A stretch of 64,000 nt of DNA from Thiolapillus brandeum (GCF_000828615.1 NZ_AP012273.1:992001-1056000); one strand, 5' to 3'. Shown: positions 50,788-58,896, counted from the first letter of the stretch. Made by a program: numbers and translations. The notes: generated by a model from the sequence alone, not told the origin.

Positions 50788-52112
50788 CTAGAGGCCAGTA
50801 GGCGAACCTCGTCTCCGTGTCTCTCGAGTACTTCCGTATCGACAATGAAGTTAACAGGAGGTATTGCGGCTTCTTCCTCGAGGGGAAGCGGTTCGGTTTT
50901 CTGCATCTTGATATTCTTTTCGACGTAATCTCCCATCGCGGATAGCCCATGACGCATGCGCTTTAGTGTGGCCTCTATCGCAGTAAAAGATTGATCGATC
51001 CCAATCCAGTGTCGTCCTAACTCGCGTGCAGCGTGCAATGTGGTTCCAGAGCCACAGAAGGGGTCTAAGACAAGGTCCCCGGGATTGCTAGATGCGCCCA
51101 CGATAACCTTCAGCATATCGAGGTTTTTCTCTGTGGGGTATCCCGTGATCTTTATGCTCTGATGGTGTGCGTCACGATACCTGTCCCAGTAGTCGGGTAA
51201 CGGGATTTTCTTGTCATCTGGCAGGTAGACTTTTCTGCGCGGATTTCCATTGCGAGACCAGTAGATCTCGCCCTTCTCAGCAAGTGCTTCTAGCTTGTCA
51301 GGTGTCATTTGCCAATGCTTTCCAGTTGGCGGCATCATGCCCCGCCACGGTTTGCCGGTCTCGCCGTTTCGGGTACCAGGCGCATGGATCGGTACGAGCT
51401 TGAACAGCCCGCGTTCATCTTGCTTTGGATACTCTTTTTTAATCCACTCTTTGGACGGCTTTGTGCCTGGCTGATTCCAAATGTAGGAATCTGTTTTTGT
51501 GTAGAAAAGAATAAAGTCGTTGAGGTTTGGATACTGATTTTTTGTGTAGTTCTTGGAACTGCATTTCTTTCTAGTGATGATGTTTCTGAATGAGCTCGGT
51601 CCAAAGACCTCGTCCATGATTAGTTTTAAATGAAAGAGCATTTGATGTCCGATGTGAACATAAATTGATCCATCTTCTGATAGCAGTTCCTTCATCAGAA
51701 TGAGGCGTCGGCGGATAAACTCGATCCAAGAGGCTGTACCTAAGACATCCCTGTAGGCATGCTGAAGCGTGCGTGACTGGAAGCTCATCCCTGTTCCATA
51801 GGGGGGGTCCATGTAGATACATGATACGGAGCCATGATAGCCATCGAGTAGTTTTTTGAGGCCGAAGAAGTTGTCAGCCAGTACTAGAGAGTTACGCGGG
51901 ATGGTTTCAATGGCCGTAGTTGTACCATCGCGGTCTACCGACGTGTAATGATGCTCTACTTCACGGAGTATTTCCTCGACAGTCAGCTTGTTTGAATAGG
52001 TGAGCGAGGGCATTTCTTCGTTGTCAGGTAGAGGAAAATGTTCTGTGTTTGTTGAATCCGCTAGCAACGCGTCTTCGCTATGCTGCTCTCCTTTAACGAT
52101 TCCAGTTGCCAT
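50784..52112 (-). CDS. DNA (adenine/N4-cytosine) methyltransferase, beta-type order
   Basis: A 442-residue methyltransferase of a restriction-modification pair. The catalytic motif IV DPPYGTG (near residue 106) precedes the AdoMet motif I DPFCGSGTT (near 357), the beta-class order, with a target-recognition region between. It resembles type III Mod-like enzymes (LILMKELLSEDGSIYVHI, IITRKKCSSKN). ATG 52112 (MATGIVKGEQ) is chosen over longer in-frame starts because an AAAGGT site precedes it and the extension has no similarity. Convergent with the endonuclease. Confidence 0.87.
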   Translation of the reverse strand: MATGIVKGEQHSEDALLADSTNTEHFPLPDNEEMPSLTYSNKLTVEEILREVEHHYTSVDRDGTTTAIETIPRNSLVLADNFFGLKKLLDGYHGSVSCIYMDPPYGTGMSFQSRTLQHAYRDVLGTASWIEFIRRRLILMKELLSEDGSIYVHIGHQMLFHLKLIMDEVFGPSSFRNIITRKKCSSKNYTKNQYPNLNDFILFYTKTDSYIWNQPGTKPSKEWIKKEYPKQDERGLFKLVPIHAPGTRNGETGKPWRGMMPPTGKHWQMTPDKLEALAEKGEIYWSRNGNPRRKVYLPDDKKIPLPDYWDRYRDAHHQSIKITGYPTEKNLDMLKVIVGASSNPGDLVLDPFCGSGTTLHAARELGRHWIGIDQSFTAIEATLKRMRHGLSAMGDYVEKNIKMQKTEPLPLEEEAAIPPVNFIVDTEVLERHGDEVRLLASS

Positions 52113-52274
52113 AAATATCTGACCTTTCAAAGAGTTGTGAGTAACCAAGAGGCGGCGCCTTGTGATCAGACCGGACGGTACGCACAAGGTGCCAATAGCG
52201 AAGGATACTCTAATTGAAGTTGTTTTTTCTTTCAGGATTGCCGGTAGTCGAACTGGGACATAGCAAAGCATCAA

Positions 52275-52613
52275 TTCTGGTCCGGTGTTCAGTGTGCTCC
52301 CCCGTCACGTCCCTTGACCGCTGCCGCCCCGTTCGTACGTTCCCCAGCTTGCGCCCGGTAAGGCCCGTACTGGGCTCGCTTATTTTTATGCCCCTGCTTT
52401 CCTAGAGGGTAGTCGTCCTGCCGCGGGCTTGCGTTATCGCGCTCTCAGCTCTTGGATGCGCAAGCATCTCCAGTCCGGCCAACGCCTACGCTAGGCATTG
52501 GGCACCGTCTGAAGGTTAGTTAGCCTGACCCGCCCCCCCCTTTAGGCTTTTATTGAGTAATAGGATCGCGCTGCCGTAAGGAGTCCGGTTCCCCATTGCA
52601 AAGGAGTGCTGCG
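52275..52613. other. Region without a supported gene
   Basis: Upstream of the methyltransferase promoter; low-information sequence with a run of eight C residues near 52530. Its last bases carry AAGGAG, the ribosome site of the broken csrA. Confidence 0.4.
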
Positions 52614-52760
52614 ATGCTTACTTTCACCAGATGCCTCGGAGAATCCTTTGTCATCTGCGAAGACATCGAGATTCCTGTTTCCTACATCGGAGAAGACTAG
52701 GTCCTAGGGATCAAGGCTCCGAAGGACGTAGTCGTCCCGTGTAGGGATTTGTTGGCGCTC
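52614..52760 (+). pseudogene. csrA: csrA homologue with in-frame stop
   Basis: Reads MLTFTRCLGESFVICEDIEI, then a TAG at 52698-52700 after 28 codons, then VLGIKAPKDVVVPCRDLL in the same frame. This is the CsrA/RsmA pattern (MLILTRR.GE; GI.APK.V.VHREE) over about 49 codons, with the terminal helix residues changed. AAGGAG lies upstream. The normal CsrA is an RNA-binding dimer of about 60 residues; the stop falls before the C-terminal RNA-binding region. Mobile-element CsrA paralogues are known. Confidence 0.8.
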
Positions 52761-53286
52761 CACACGTGTGCTTTAGATCAGATCCCCCTCCGCCCCCAGA
52801 GGGGGAACCACCAGCTGCGCTCGTGGCGTGGTGGCGTCTTTCTGCGGCGGGTCGGGCCAGTCAACAGCGTTTTGCAAGCTCCACCCTATTGCCTGTCCCT
52901 CCTTTCCGCCTCGCAAGCCGCACCTGGATTGTTTGAAATGGGGGGCGTTCCCCCCAAACCCCCTGTTCGTCACTGTCGTTCCTCCTCGCTTCGCTCCTGG
53001 TGGTGTGCTGGCGCACCCGAAAAAACCTGCAAAAAGCTATAAAACGCCAAAGGCTAGCTTCCGTTCCAGTCATTGCAAGGCCAAGCCCTGCGGGTTGTCT
53101 GGCCGCTCAGGGCGTGGTTTTCCCCTTCTCTCGCGCTCTTTTTCCCTTTCCGTGGTGCGTTACACAGTAGCAGGCGGCCAGCCAAGCCGTGCAATGCCTT
53201 CCACTCCAGCTTGTTTTAGAAGGCGTTTTCTTTCTTTTTTCCGGTTTTTCTTTCTTTTCGGGGCTGGGCCCCTGGGGGTGGTGCAA
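52761..53286. other. GC-hairpin-rich region, possible origin or control region
   Basis: Contains hairpins CCCCCTC-loop-GAGGGGG (52784-52805) and GGGGGG-CGTT-CCCCCC (around 52940), a T-rich tract near 53220-53260 and no credible gene. Such hairpin clusters occur at plasmid or element origins. This is only suggestive. Confidence 0.35.
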
Positions 53287-53655
53287 ATGTTGTGTTCTGT
53301 TTCTTCGCGTTCACTGGTGGCGTCTGGTCGCGGGCTGGGTGGTATTCCTTTGGTGGCTCCGTGGTGGCGTCGGGCGGTGGGTTCTGCGCTTGCGGCCGGT
53401 GCTTGTCGCTGGCGGGTGCGGCAGTCTGGCCGGTCGTTCTCCGGTGTGGTGCTGGTGGTCGGCTTCGCTTCCAGCGGGGCGGCGGTTAGCTTTGCTACAG
53501 CATGGGGCGGCTGGTGCGGCTGTTCGCTGGCGGTTCGGCGTCGCAGGTCAGGTCAGCAGGTGGTGTGGGCGGTGTCCCTGCCGGTGCTGTTTTCCGGTCA
53601 AGCTAAAGCGCTTCCTGTCGGTGGCGGTGCTGTCAGGTGGGTTGCCCGTGGCTAG
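53287..53655 (+). CDS. Hypothetical protein overlapping the SLOG gene
   Basis: A 122-residue frame, MLCSVSSRSLVASGRG to VGGGAVRWVARG, in an extremely G/T-rich stretch. Its stop overlaps the GTG start of the next gene by 8 bp, which suggests coupling. Composition is biased (Gly, Ala, Val, Trp, Arg), and an alternative frame is also open, so the case is weak. Confidence 0.35.
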   Translation: MLCSVSSRSLVASGRGLGGIPLVAPWWRRAVGSALAAGACRWRVRQSGRSFSGVVLVVGFASSGAAVSFATAWGGWCGCSLAVRRRRSGQQVVWAVSLPVLFSGQAKALPVGGGAVRWVARG

Positions 53656-54220
53656 GGTGGTCGGTGTGGTGGCGGTGGCTGGTTCCCGCCAGCTCCCCCC
53701 TGGTGGGACGGCACTGGTGGGGCGGATTGTTGGGTCGCTGGTGCGCTCCGGCAGTTCGCTGGTGGTGGGTTGCGCTACTGGTGCCGATGCGGTGGTTCTT
53801 TCATCTGCGCCGGCAGCGCAGGTTCAGTGCCTGGCGGCTTTCGGTCCGGGCGGTGCTGGTGCCTGCAGGGTGTCTGCCGTGTCCCAGGTGGTCGCTCACG
53901 CTGCGGCAGGTGGGCAGGTGCAGTGGTGGGCGGGTGGCGGTGCTTCACTGCCGATTGCTGTCCGGTTGTCGCATCGCACTCAGGCGGTGGTGGGGGCGGC
54001 CAGCTCGGGGCTGGTGGCGTTCCTGTCTTCGCCATCATCCCGCGGTTCCCTGCTGGCCTGTCGTGCGGCGGCGGCCCGCGGTCTGCCGGTGGTGGTGTTT
54101 CCGCTTGGGTTCGGCGGGTTAAGCCTTCCCGCACTGGGTGCAGGTCAGTGGGTGCCGTGCGATCGGGGCGGGATTTGGTCTGCAGCTTGGCAGTGGCAGG
54201 CAGAAAAAGGCCTTTTTTAG
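53648..54220 (+). CDS. SLOG (Rossmann-like, DprA/LOG) domain protein
   Basis: About 190 residues from GTG 53648 (an alternative GTG is at 53621). The N-terminal core VVGVVAVAGSRQLPP and LVVGCATGADAVVL match the SLOG/DUF2493 nucleotide-binding pattern (AGSR and G.A.GAD), with a later FLSSPSSRGS segment. SLOG domains bind nucleotides or nucleotide-derived signals and occur in defence and DNA-uptake proteins. G/T-rich codon use differs from all neighbours. A terminator-like palindrome covers its last codons. Confidence 0.65.
   Translation: MARVVGVVAVAGSRQLPPGGTALVGRIVGSLVRSGSSLVVGCATGADAVVLSSAPAAQVQCLAAFGPGGAGACRVSAVSQVVAHAAAGGQVQWWAGGGASLPIAVRLSHRTQAVVGAASSGLVAFLSSPSSRGSLLACRAAAARGLPVVVFPLGFGGLSLPALGAGQWVPCDRGGIWSAAWQWQAEKGLF
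54204..54219 (+). terminator. AAAAAGGCCTTTTT terminator
   Basis: A7-like stem AAAAAGG/CCTTTTT with T-run at the very end of the SLOG gene. It can act in both directions and isolates the following operon. Confidence 0.55.
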
Positions 54221-54231
54221 TCATATTGTGG

Positions 54232-54259
54232 TTGCAATTATCCATAGAATGACTATAAT
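54232..54259 (+). promoter_or_regulatory. Sigma-70 promoter of the recombination operon
   Basis: TTGCAA (54232-54237), 16-bp spacer and TATAAT (54254-54259), 33 bp before the first gene of a run that continues to the integrase. Confidence 0.7.
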
Positions 54260-54292
54260 TATTCATGTAAGGGATATTTTAGGGAGTTTGAT

Positions 54293-54478
54293 ATGGAACA
54301 GTTTGACTATTCGGATTATTACCGGCAGCAGTATGAGTCCGGTTTAATCGAAGAAGCCCGCGCCATGGTTGCCGGGCAAAAAGATGCTCAGCCGACGGTT
54401 GAGCATGTGAGGGTGTTGCTTGAGTGGCTGGATGGTTGCATGTATGAGCCAAAGCCAGCCACTCAGCCCCCTTTTTGA
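54293..54478 (+). CDS. Small hypothetical protein (61 aa)
   Basis: A short acidic protein, MEQFDYSDYYRQQYESGL, then EHVRVLLEWLDGCMYEPK. AGGGAG lies 7 nt before the ATG, and a good promoter is just upstream, so it is a likely real gene. No family is recognised. Confidence 0.6.
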   Translation: MEQFDYSDYYRQQYESGLIEEARAMVAGQKDAQPTVEHVRVLLEWLDGCMYEPKPATQPPF

Positions 54479-54513
54479 TTGATGTAAGTCAATAAGTGAC
54501 TAAGGAAAGTAAC

Positions 54514-55428
54514 ATGGAGGATATTTCAATGGGAGAAATAATAGAAGCAGAAGCCCAGGATCAGGAAAGTCCTGATGTTTCCACAGTGCCGGTTCAGAAT
54601 CAAACAGCATCTCCGCTTGATCTTCCCGCAGAGGTGTTCCGTGCTGGGCTGCACAGGCGCAAGGAAAATCGTGCTGCACTCATGGAATGGGTGGGAGATG
54701 CATTGGTGGAAGGATCAGACTATGGGCGCATTCATGTTGTCGGAAAGAACAAGTGTCCACATGGAAACCGTTGCACGAATCCGGCGCATTTCAGCAAGCC
54801 AAGCCTGTTCAAGCCCGGTGCAGAGAAAATCTGCGGAATGCTGGGCATTACGGTTCATTTCCCCACGCTGCACGACTACGAACAAGCCGCTCTTCATGGG
54901 GTTGAGCTGCATCACATCATTGTCCGCTGCGAATTGCACGATGCAAGCGGGCATGTGGTGGCTGATGGGGTAGGAGCGCGGTCACTCAAGCAGGATTATG
55001 GCGATATCAACAAGGCATTGAAGATGGCCGAGAAGTCGGCCCACATCGACGCCACCCTGCGCATGGCAGGCCTTTCCGAAGTATTCACGCAAGACTTGGA
55101 GGACATGAAGCCGGAACCCGCCGCATCCTCCTCCCATTCCCAAAAGGCGGGCGCTCCCAACAGGCAGGCCGCACCTGTCCGGCAAAACGCGGCCCCCATT
55201 ACACAGGCCCAGCATAAGAGGCTTGAGGCTCGTATCAGTGAACTGGGATTGGATCGCGAGAGGGTGAAAGCCTGGGTTAGCAAGGCATGGAATATCAAAC
55301 ACCTGAACGAGATCCCCAAGAACAAATATAGCGACCTGGATAAGCGCCTTGGTGCCTGGGTGCAGGCAATGGCGGAGGAAGAAGCTCAAGAGGAACGGTC
55401 AGCCATTCAAGCAGGAGATGCAGCATGA
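54514..55428 (+). CDS. Phage KPGAEK-family protein, probable recombination role
   Basis: A 304-residue protein. The middle has SKPSLFKPGAEKICGMLGI, YEQAALHGVELHHIIVRCEL and KMAEKSAHIDATLRMAGLSEVFTQDLED, a widespread phage/plasmid family usually beside SSB and recombination genes. A Cys set CPHGNRC near residue 85 may bind metal. A Ser/Pro/Gln linker leads to a C-terminal helical domain (AQHKRLEARISELGLD). ATG 54514 follows AAGGA; GTG 54496 is an alternative. Exact activity is not known to me. Confidence 0.72.
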   Translation: MEDISMGEIIEAEAQDQESPDVSTVPVQNQTASPLDLPAEVFRAGLHRRKENRAALMEWVGDALVEGSDYGRIHVVGKNKCPHGNRCTNPAHFSKPSLFKPGAEKICGMLGITVHFPTLHDYEQAALHGVELHHIIVRCELHDASGHVVADGVGARSLKQDYGDINKALKMAEKSAHIDATLRMAGLSEVFTQDLEDMKPEPAASSSHSQKAGAPNRQAAPVRQNAAPITQAQHKRLEARISELGLDRERVKAWVSKAWNIKHLNEIPKNKYSDLDKRLGAWVQAMAEEEAQEERSAIQAGDAA

Positions 55429-55631
55429 GCAGTACCTATATTTCATTCCATGATGCAGAACGTATCGAGGCTGACAAGCCAGTTTTTCTCCACCCTGACT
55501 GTTGGACTACGAGGATTACAGCTTATGACGAAAAAGGGGAAAGCATTGAATTGACATTATTCAGCAAGGAACCCCTGGAGATTGAACAGGAGCCAACAGT
55601 TAAGCAAATACTTGAAGCAATAAACGCATAA
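55425..55631 (+). CDS. Small hypothetical protein (68 aa)
   Basis: Starts in an ATGA overlap with the previous stop. Short beta-rich sequence with WTTRITAYDEKGESIELTLF. Coupling supports reality; no family recognised. Confidence 0.6.
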   Translation: MSSTYISFHDAERIEADKPVFLHPDCWTTRITAYDEKGESIELTLFSKEPLEIEQEPTVKQILEAINA

Positions 55632-55671
55632 AGGAGAGCAAGCCCCGGCATGACCGGGGCAGGAGTCAAGG

Positions 55672-55830
55672 ATGAATTTCAGCAAACGACACTACCAGCC
55701 CAGTTCAGAGCCACAGAGGGAAACCGTGGAGAAGCTGCGCAACATTTCCCGGCGTCTTGGCTGGCGCATGAAGTGGGCACAACACGAAATACAGGAAGCG
55801 CAGGAGCGCATCAATCAATGGAGACAATAA
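55672..55830 (+). CDS. Small basic hypothetical protein (52 aa)
   Basis: MNFSKRHYQPSSEPQRE followed by a helix with KLRNISRRLGWRMKWAQHE. AGGAG is 6 nt before the ATG, and the stop is 2 bp before the Gp157 start. A longer frame overlapping it (55650 onward) belongs to the Gp157 reading frame and is not its true start. Confidence 0.55.
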   Translation: MNFSKRHYQPSSEPQRETVEKLRNISRRLGWRMKWAQHEIQEAQERINQWRQ

Positions 55831-55832
55831 AA

Positions 55833-56336
55833 ATGAGCAACATGGCTTTATACGAAATCAGTAACGATTATCTAAAGGCGCTGGACCTGTTCACAGATCC
55901 AGAAGCGGATATTCCCCTGGAAGCTGCCCTGGATACCCTGGAAGGCATCGAAGGCCAGCTTCAGGAAAAGGCGGTGAACGTCGCCAAATTCATGAAGAAC
56001 CTGGACGCCACTGCCAAGGCCATCAAGGAAGCCGAGCAGCAGATGGCCAGACGTCGCAAGGCCATCGAAAACCGCGCCCGCTGGATCAAGGACTACCTGA
56101 AAGCCAACATGGAAGCTGCTGGCATCACCAAGATCGAATCCCCATGGTTCAGCCTGGCTATCCAGAAGAACCCGCCCTCGGTGGAAGTGCTGGATGAACA
56201 GACCCTGCCGGAGGATTACAAGACCGAAGTGGTCGCGGTGAAGATCGACAAGGCCGCCATCAAGGAAGCCTTGAAAGATGGTGAGGACGTGCCGGGTGCG
56301 GTACTCAAGCAAGGAACGCGGCTGGCCATCCGTTAA
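55833..56336 (+). CDS. Siphovirus Gp157-family protein
   Basis: A 167-residue protein of the phage Gp157 family, found in early operons and linked to phage resistance or recombination. The helical core (LEGIEGQLQEKAVNVAKFMK, EAEQQMARRRKAIENRARWI) leads to the conserved LAIQKNPPSVEVLDEQTLP and VDKAAIKEALK-like ending. ATG 55833 matches the family start (MALYEISNDY after two residues). A hairpin follows the stop. Confidence 0.88.
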   Translation: MSNMALYEISNDYLKALDLFTDPEADIPLEAALDTLEGIEGQLQEKAVNVAKFMKNLDATAKAIKEAEQQMARRRKAIENRARWIKDYLKANMEAAGITKIESPWFSLAIQKNPPSVEVLDEQTLPEDYKTEVVAVKIDKAAIKEALKDGEDVPGAVLKQGTRLAIR

Positions 56337-56346
56337 TCAATATTTA

Positions 56347-56364
56347 CCCCGCCTTCGGGCGGGG
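56347..56364 (+). terminator. Hairpin after the Gp157 gene
   Basis: CCCCGCC-TTCG-GGCGGGG, a 7-bp stem with UUCG loop, followed by only TT. It is probably a partial terminator or RNA-stability element between Gp157 and lar. Confidence 0.6.
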
Positions 56365-56380
56365 TTCAGGAGGAAATCAG

Positions 56381-56644
56381 ATGATCGAACCAATGACGGA
56401 AAGGGAACTGAGCCCCTGTCCATTCTGCGGACAGCAGGGCATCGTTATCCTGGTGGAAGCGGAACCGGAATGGCTGCATGTATTCGCGCACTGCCACAAC
56501 TGCGGAGCGCGTGGTGGAGAAACACCGATCCAGATGGGCGGTGTGCAGCCAGAGGCATCACACCACTTGGTGGCAGAACTAGAGAGCGCTACCGAGGTGG
56601 CGGTGGATGACTGGAACATGAGACCAAAGGAGCAAGGAAAATGA
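56381..56644 (+). CDS. Lar-like zinc-ribbon protein
   Basis: An 87-residue protein of the Lar (restriction alleviation) family: CPFCG near residue 13, CHNCGARG near residue 38 and a C-terminal DDWNMRP, all typical. The lambdoid/Rac Lar proteins protect phage DNA from type I restriction. AGGAGG is 7 nt before the ATG. It overlaps the ssb start by 4 bp. Confidence 0.85.
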   Translation: MIEPMTERELSPCPFCGQQGIVILVEAEPEWLHVFAHCHNCGARGGETPIQMGGVQPEASHHLVAELESATEVAVDDWNMRPKEQGK

Positions 56645-57078
56645 GCAGAGGGATAAACAAAGTCATCCTGATAGGCAACCTGGGAGCAGACCCGGAAACC
56701 CGCTACACAACCAGCGGCGATGCCGTGACCAATATCCGCATTGCCACATCGGACACATGGAAGGACAAAACCACCGGAGAGCAGAAAGAGCGCACCGAGT
56801 GGCATACTGTGGTGTTCTTCCGACGTCTGGCGGAGATAGCCGGGGAGTATCTGCACAAGGGCTCGCGGGTGTACATCGAGGGCAGCCTGAGAACCCGCAA
56901 ATGGCAGGTCCAGGACGGAACTGACCGCCACAGCACCGAAGTAGTGGCCAATGAAATGCAGATGCTGGACAGCCGGGGTGGGGGAGGTGGTCAGCAGCCA
57001 AATACCAGACCGCAGCAAAGACCAGCGTCACAGACTCCGGCAGGGCCGCCGGACTTTGATGATGACATTCCGTTCTAG
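56641..57078 (+). CDS. ssb: Single-stranded DNA-binding protein
   Basis: A 145-residue SSB with a complete OB fold ([54 protein letters not shown]), a Gly/Gln-rich linker and the conserved acidic tip FDDDIPF that binds partner proteins. It serves element replication or recombination beside the KPGAEK-family and Gp157 genes. It is element-encoded, shorter than usual chromosomal SSBs. Confidence 0.95.
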   Translation: MSRGINKVILIGNLGADPETRYTTSGDAVTNIRIATSDTWKDKTTGEQKERTEWHTVVFFRRLAEIAGEYLHKGSRVYIEGSLRTRKWQVQDGTDRHSTEVVANEMQMLDSRGGGGGQQPNTRPQQRPASQTPAGPPDFDDDIPF

Positions 57079-57087
57079 AGTTGAATC

Positions 57088-57444
57088 ATGGAAACTTGTT
57101 ATTGCGACTACGAACCCGCCTCTGTTTACGAGGCAACAGAAGTGCAAGCCAGAAAGCCTCACCAGTGCGAGGAATGCAATAGAACCATTCACCCAGGAGA
57201 GAAATACGAACGGGTAAAAGGCATATGGGATGGCACACCCGGCACCTACAACACATGCCGGGAATGCCTGGCACTGCGGCAGTTCATCAAGGCCCACATT
57301 CCATGCTTCTGCTGGGCGCACGGGCGCATGATCGATGACGCCAGGGAAGTCGTTGAAGAATATGGATGGAAAACAACGGGACTCAGGTTCGGCGCGGCCA
57401 GGAGACTGATAGAAATACGGAAAGCAAGGCGGCAATCGCCATGA
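57088..57444 (+). CDS. Cys-rich putative zinc-binding protein
   Basis: A 118-residue protein with paired cysteines (HQCEECNRTIHPGEKY near residue 25, TCRECLALR near residue 55, PCFCWAHG near residue 72), likely metal sites. Similar small phage proteins precede excisionase/integrase genes. It overlaps the excisionase-like gene by 4 bp. Function unknown. Confidence 0.65.
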   Translation: METCYCDYEPASVYEATEVQARKPHQCEECNRTIHPGEKYERVKGIWDGTPGTYNTCRECLALRQFIKAHIPCFCWAHGRMIDDAREVVEEYGWKTTGLRFGAARRLIEIRKARRQSP

Positions 57445-57809
57445 GCGGACAACTGCTTTACTCCCTCGAAGATGCCGCAGAACAGCTTGGTGGCATCAGC
57501 ACCCGTACAGTGCGCCGCCTTATCGACCGGGGCCAGTTATCCACCTGCAAAGTCGGCAGGAGGCTGATGGTGGTGGCTGAATCGGTGAGAAACTATGTGG
57601 ACGGAAACATGCAGCCAGCGCATAATCAGCCATGCGCGGGGAAGGTTGTGCAGGAGGAAAGCACATGCCAAGAAAGCGTAAACGCGATCAGGACGGGATA
57701 TTCTCCCGCCCGGACTCGCCATATTGGTGGGCGAGCTTCACGGATGAACGCGGCAAACCAGCTCGCAGAAGCACTCGCATTAGACGTGAAGAAGATCCAC
57801 AACAACTGA
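57441..57809 (+). CDS. Excisionase-like helix-turn-helix protein
   Basis: A 122-residue protein. Residues 1-55 form a MerR/Xis-type HTH (YSLEDAAEQLGGISTRTVRRL, then KVGRRLMVVAESVRNYVDG). The tail has no similarity and overlaps the integrase gene by 145 bp. It is coupled by ATGA to the gene before. Position beside the integrase suggests control of excision. Confidence 0.72.
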   Translation: MSGQLLYSLEDAAEQLGGISTRTVRRLIDRGQLSTCKVGRRLMVVAESVRNYVDGNMQPAHNQPCAGKVVQEESTCQESVNAIRTGYSPARTRHIGGRASRMNAANQLAEALALDVKKIHNN

Positions 57810-58816
57810 AGGCGAAAGCCGTTCGAGCCAAGTGGGTATTTGAGGCCGATGCGAACAGGGTTGCCGGTTCAAGCGCTGAAAATGTAGGGCATACATTTGA
57901 CGAACTGATGATCGCATATTTGAAAAACGTAAGCATTAACAAAAAATCTGGAGACATGAGGGACAAGCAATCCCTGAAGAACCTTTACCCCGTATTCACA
58001 GGGCGGGTTCTGTCTACACTGGCCGCTGTCGATGCACGATCTTATATTGAAAGGAGAAAACGTCAGGGCGTGACGGCTGGAACAATCAACAAAGAGATCG
58101 GCATGTTCAGTGCGGCATTGAATTGGGCAAAGAGTGAGTTGGAATGGGATATATCAAATCCATTTCAGGGACGGAGGCTTAAAGAGCCACCAGGCCGGAA
58201 TCGCTGGCTGACGAAGAAAGAAGCCTTGCGGCTTATTCAGGCGGCGAAACGTTCAGCAAAGGCACCTCACTTGGCTGACTTCATTGTATTGGGTCTAAAT
58301 ACAGGAATGAGGCCAGGAGAAATGCTGGCGCTCGATTGGGACAGAGTAGACTTGTCGGTGAATTTGATTTATTTCAATGAAGGAGATCAGAAAAACGACC
58401 GGCTGGGGAGTGTTCCTATAAACCAGGAGGCCAGACATGCGCTGGTGAAACGCGCTAAGTTTCGGGCTGAACATTGTCCTGATTCGCCCTGGGTGTTCTG
58501 CAAGAAAGACGGCAGCCGCATTCTGAAGGTAAAGCGTAGCTTCAGGACTGCTGTTGTGAATGCCGGGCTGGAAGATGTTCGTCCGCATGACCTTCGGAGA
58601 ACATGCGGAAGTTGGCTGGCTCAATCAGGAGTATCCATAAACGCCATCAGCTTATTGCTTCGGCATTCTGATATTTCGGTAACAGAACGTGTTTACGCCC
58701 ACTTGTCACCAGTGGAAACAAGAGCTGCAGTAGATGTTTTGAACGGTAATTCCGGGTACAAGGTTTCACGTTCCGGTTTCACGTTGGTAAAAAATGAAAA
58801 GGAGGTGAAAAAATAG
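57665..58816 (+). CDS. int: Tyrosine recombinase / integrase
   Basis: A 383-residue phage-type integrase. A short N-terminal arm-binding region (FSRPDSPYWWASFTDERGKP) and a SAM-like core-binding domain (about 75-165) lead to the catalytic domain: Arg in NTGMRPGEM, HDLRRT (HxxR), LLRHSD and Tyr in ERVYAHL. ATG 57665 has AGGAGG 7 nt upstream. It ends 29 bp from the att repeat in tRNA-Pro, its presumed target. All catalytic residues are present. Confidence 0.94.
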   Translation: MPRKRKRDQDGIFSRPDSPYWWASFTDERGKPARRSTRIRREEDPQQLKAKAVRAKWVFEADANRVAGSSAENVGHTFDELMIAYLKNVSINKKSGDMRDKQSLKNLYPVFTGRVLSTLAAVDARSYIERRKRQGVTAGTINKEIGMFSAALNWAKSELEWDISNPFQGRRLKEPPGRNRWLTKKEALRLIQAAKRSAKAPHLADFIVLGLNTGMRPGEMLALDWDRVDLSVNLIYFNEGDQKNDRLGSVPINQEARHALVKRAKFRAEHCPDSPWVFCKKDGSRILKVKRSFRTAVVNAGLEDVRPHDLRRTCGSWLAQSGVSINAISLLLRHSDISVTERVYAHLSPVETRAAVDVLNGNSGYKVSRSGFTLVKNEKEVKK

Positions 58817-58845
58817 AGCGTGTAAGCTACTGAAATAAAATGGGA

Positions 58846-58896
58846 AATTGGTCGGAGTGAGAGGATTCGAACCTCCGGCCCCTGCCTCCCGAAGGC
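58846..58896. repeat. att site, right copy (within tRNA-Pro)
   Basis: Fifty-one bases identical to 36964-37014, covering the 3' part of the intact tRNA-Pro gene and three bases beyond its CCA end. Confidence 0.92.

Larger units (their letters stand above)
36964..58896. mobile_element. 21.9-kb integrative element in tRNA-Pro
   Basis: Bounded by identical 51-bp repeats (36964-37014 and 58846-58896). The right repeat is the 3' part of the intact tRNA-Pro gene. The tyrosine integrase lies 29 bp from the right repeat. Contents: divergent XRE regulators, phage-type replication and recombination genes, restriction-modification, integron cassettes and a membrane/exported cargo block. No capsid, terminase, tail, relaxase or type IV secretion gene is recognisable, so it is a defective prophage, a phage satellite or an unclassified integrative element. 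Confidence 0.88.

Noticed and set aside
52828-53286. Upstream part of the 275-codon frame before the SLOG gene
   Set aside because: Passes through hairpins and T-rich tracts with low-complexity translation; only the part from ATG 53287 is kept, at low confidence.
53189-53620. N-terminal 145 codons of the long frame ending in the SLOG gene
   Set aside because: Trp/Cys/Arg-rich translation with no similarity; the SLOG core begins only after 53648, so the extension looks like an open frame caused by G/T bias.
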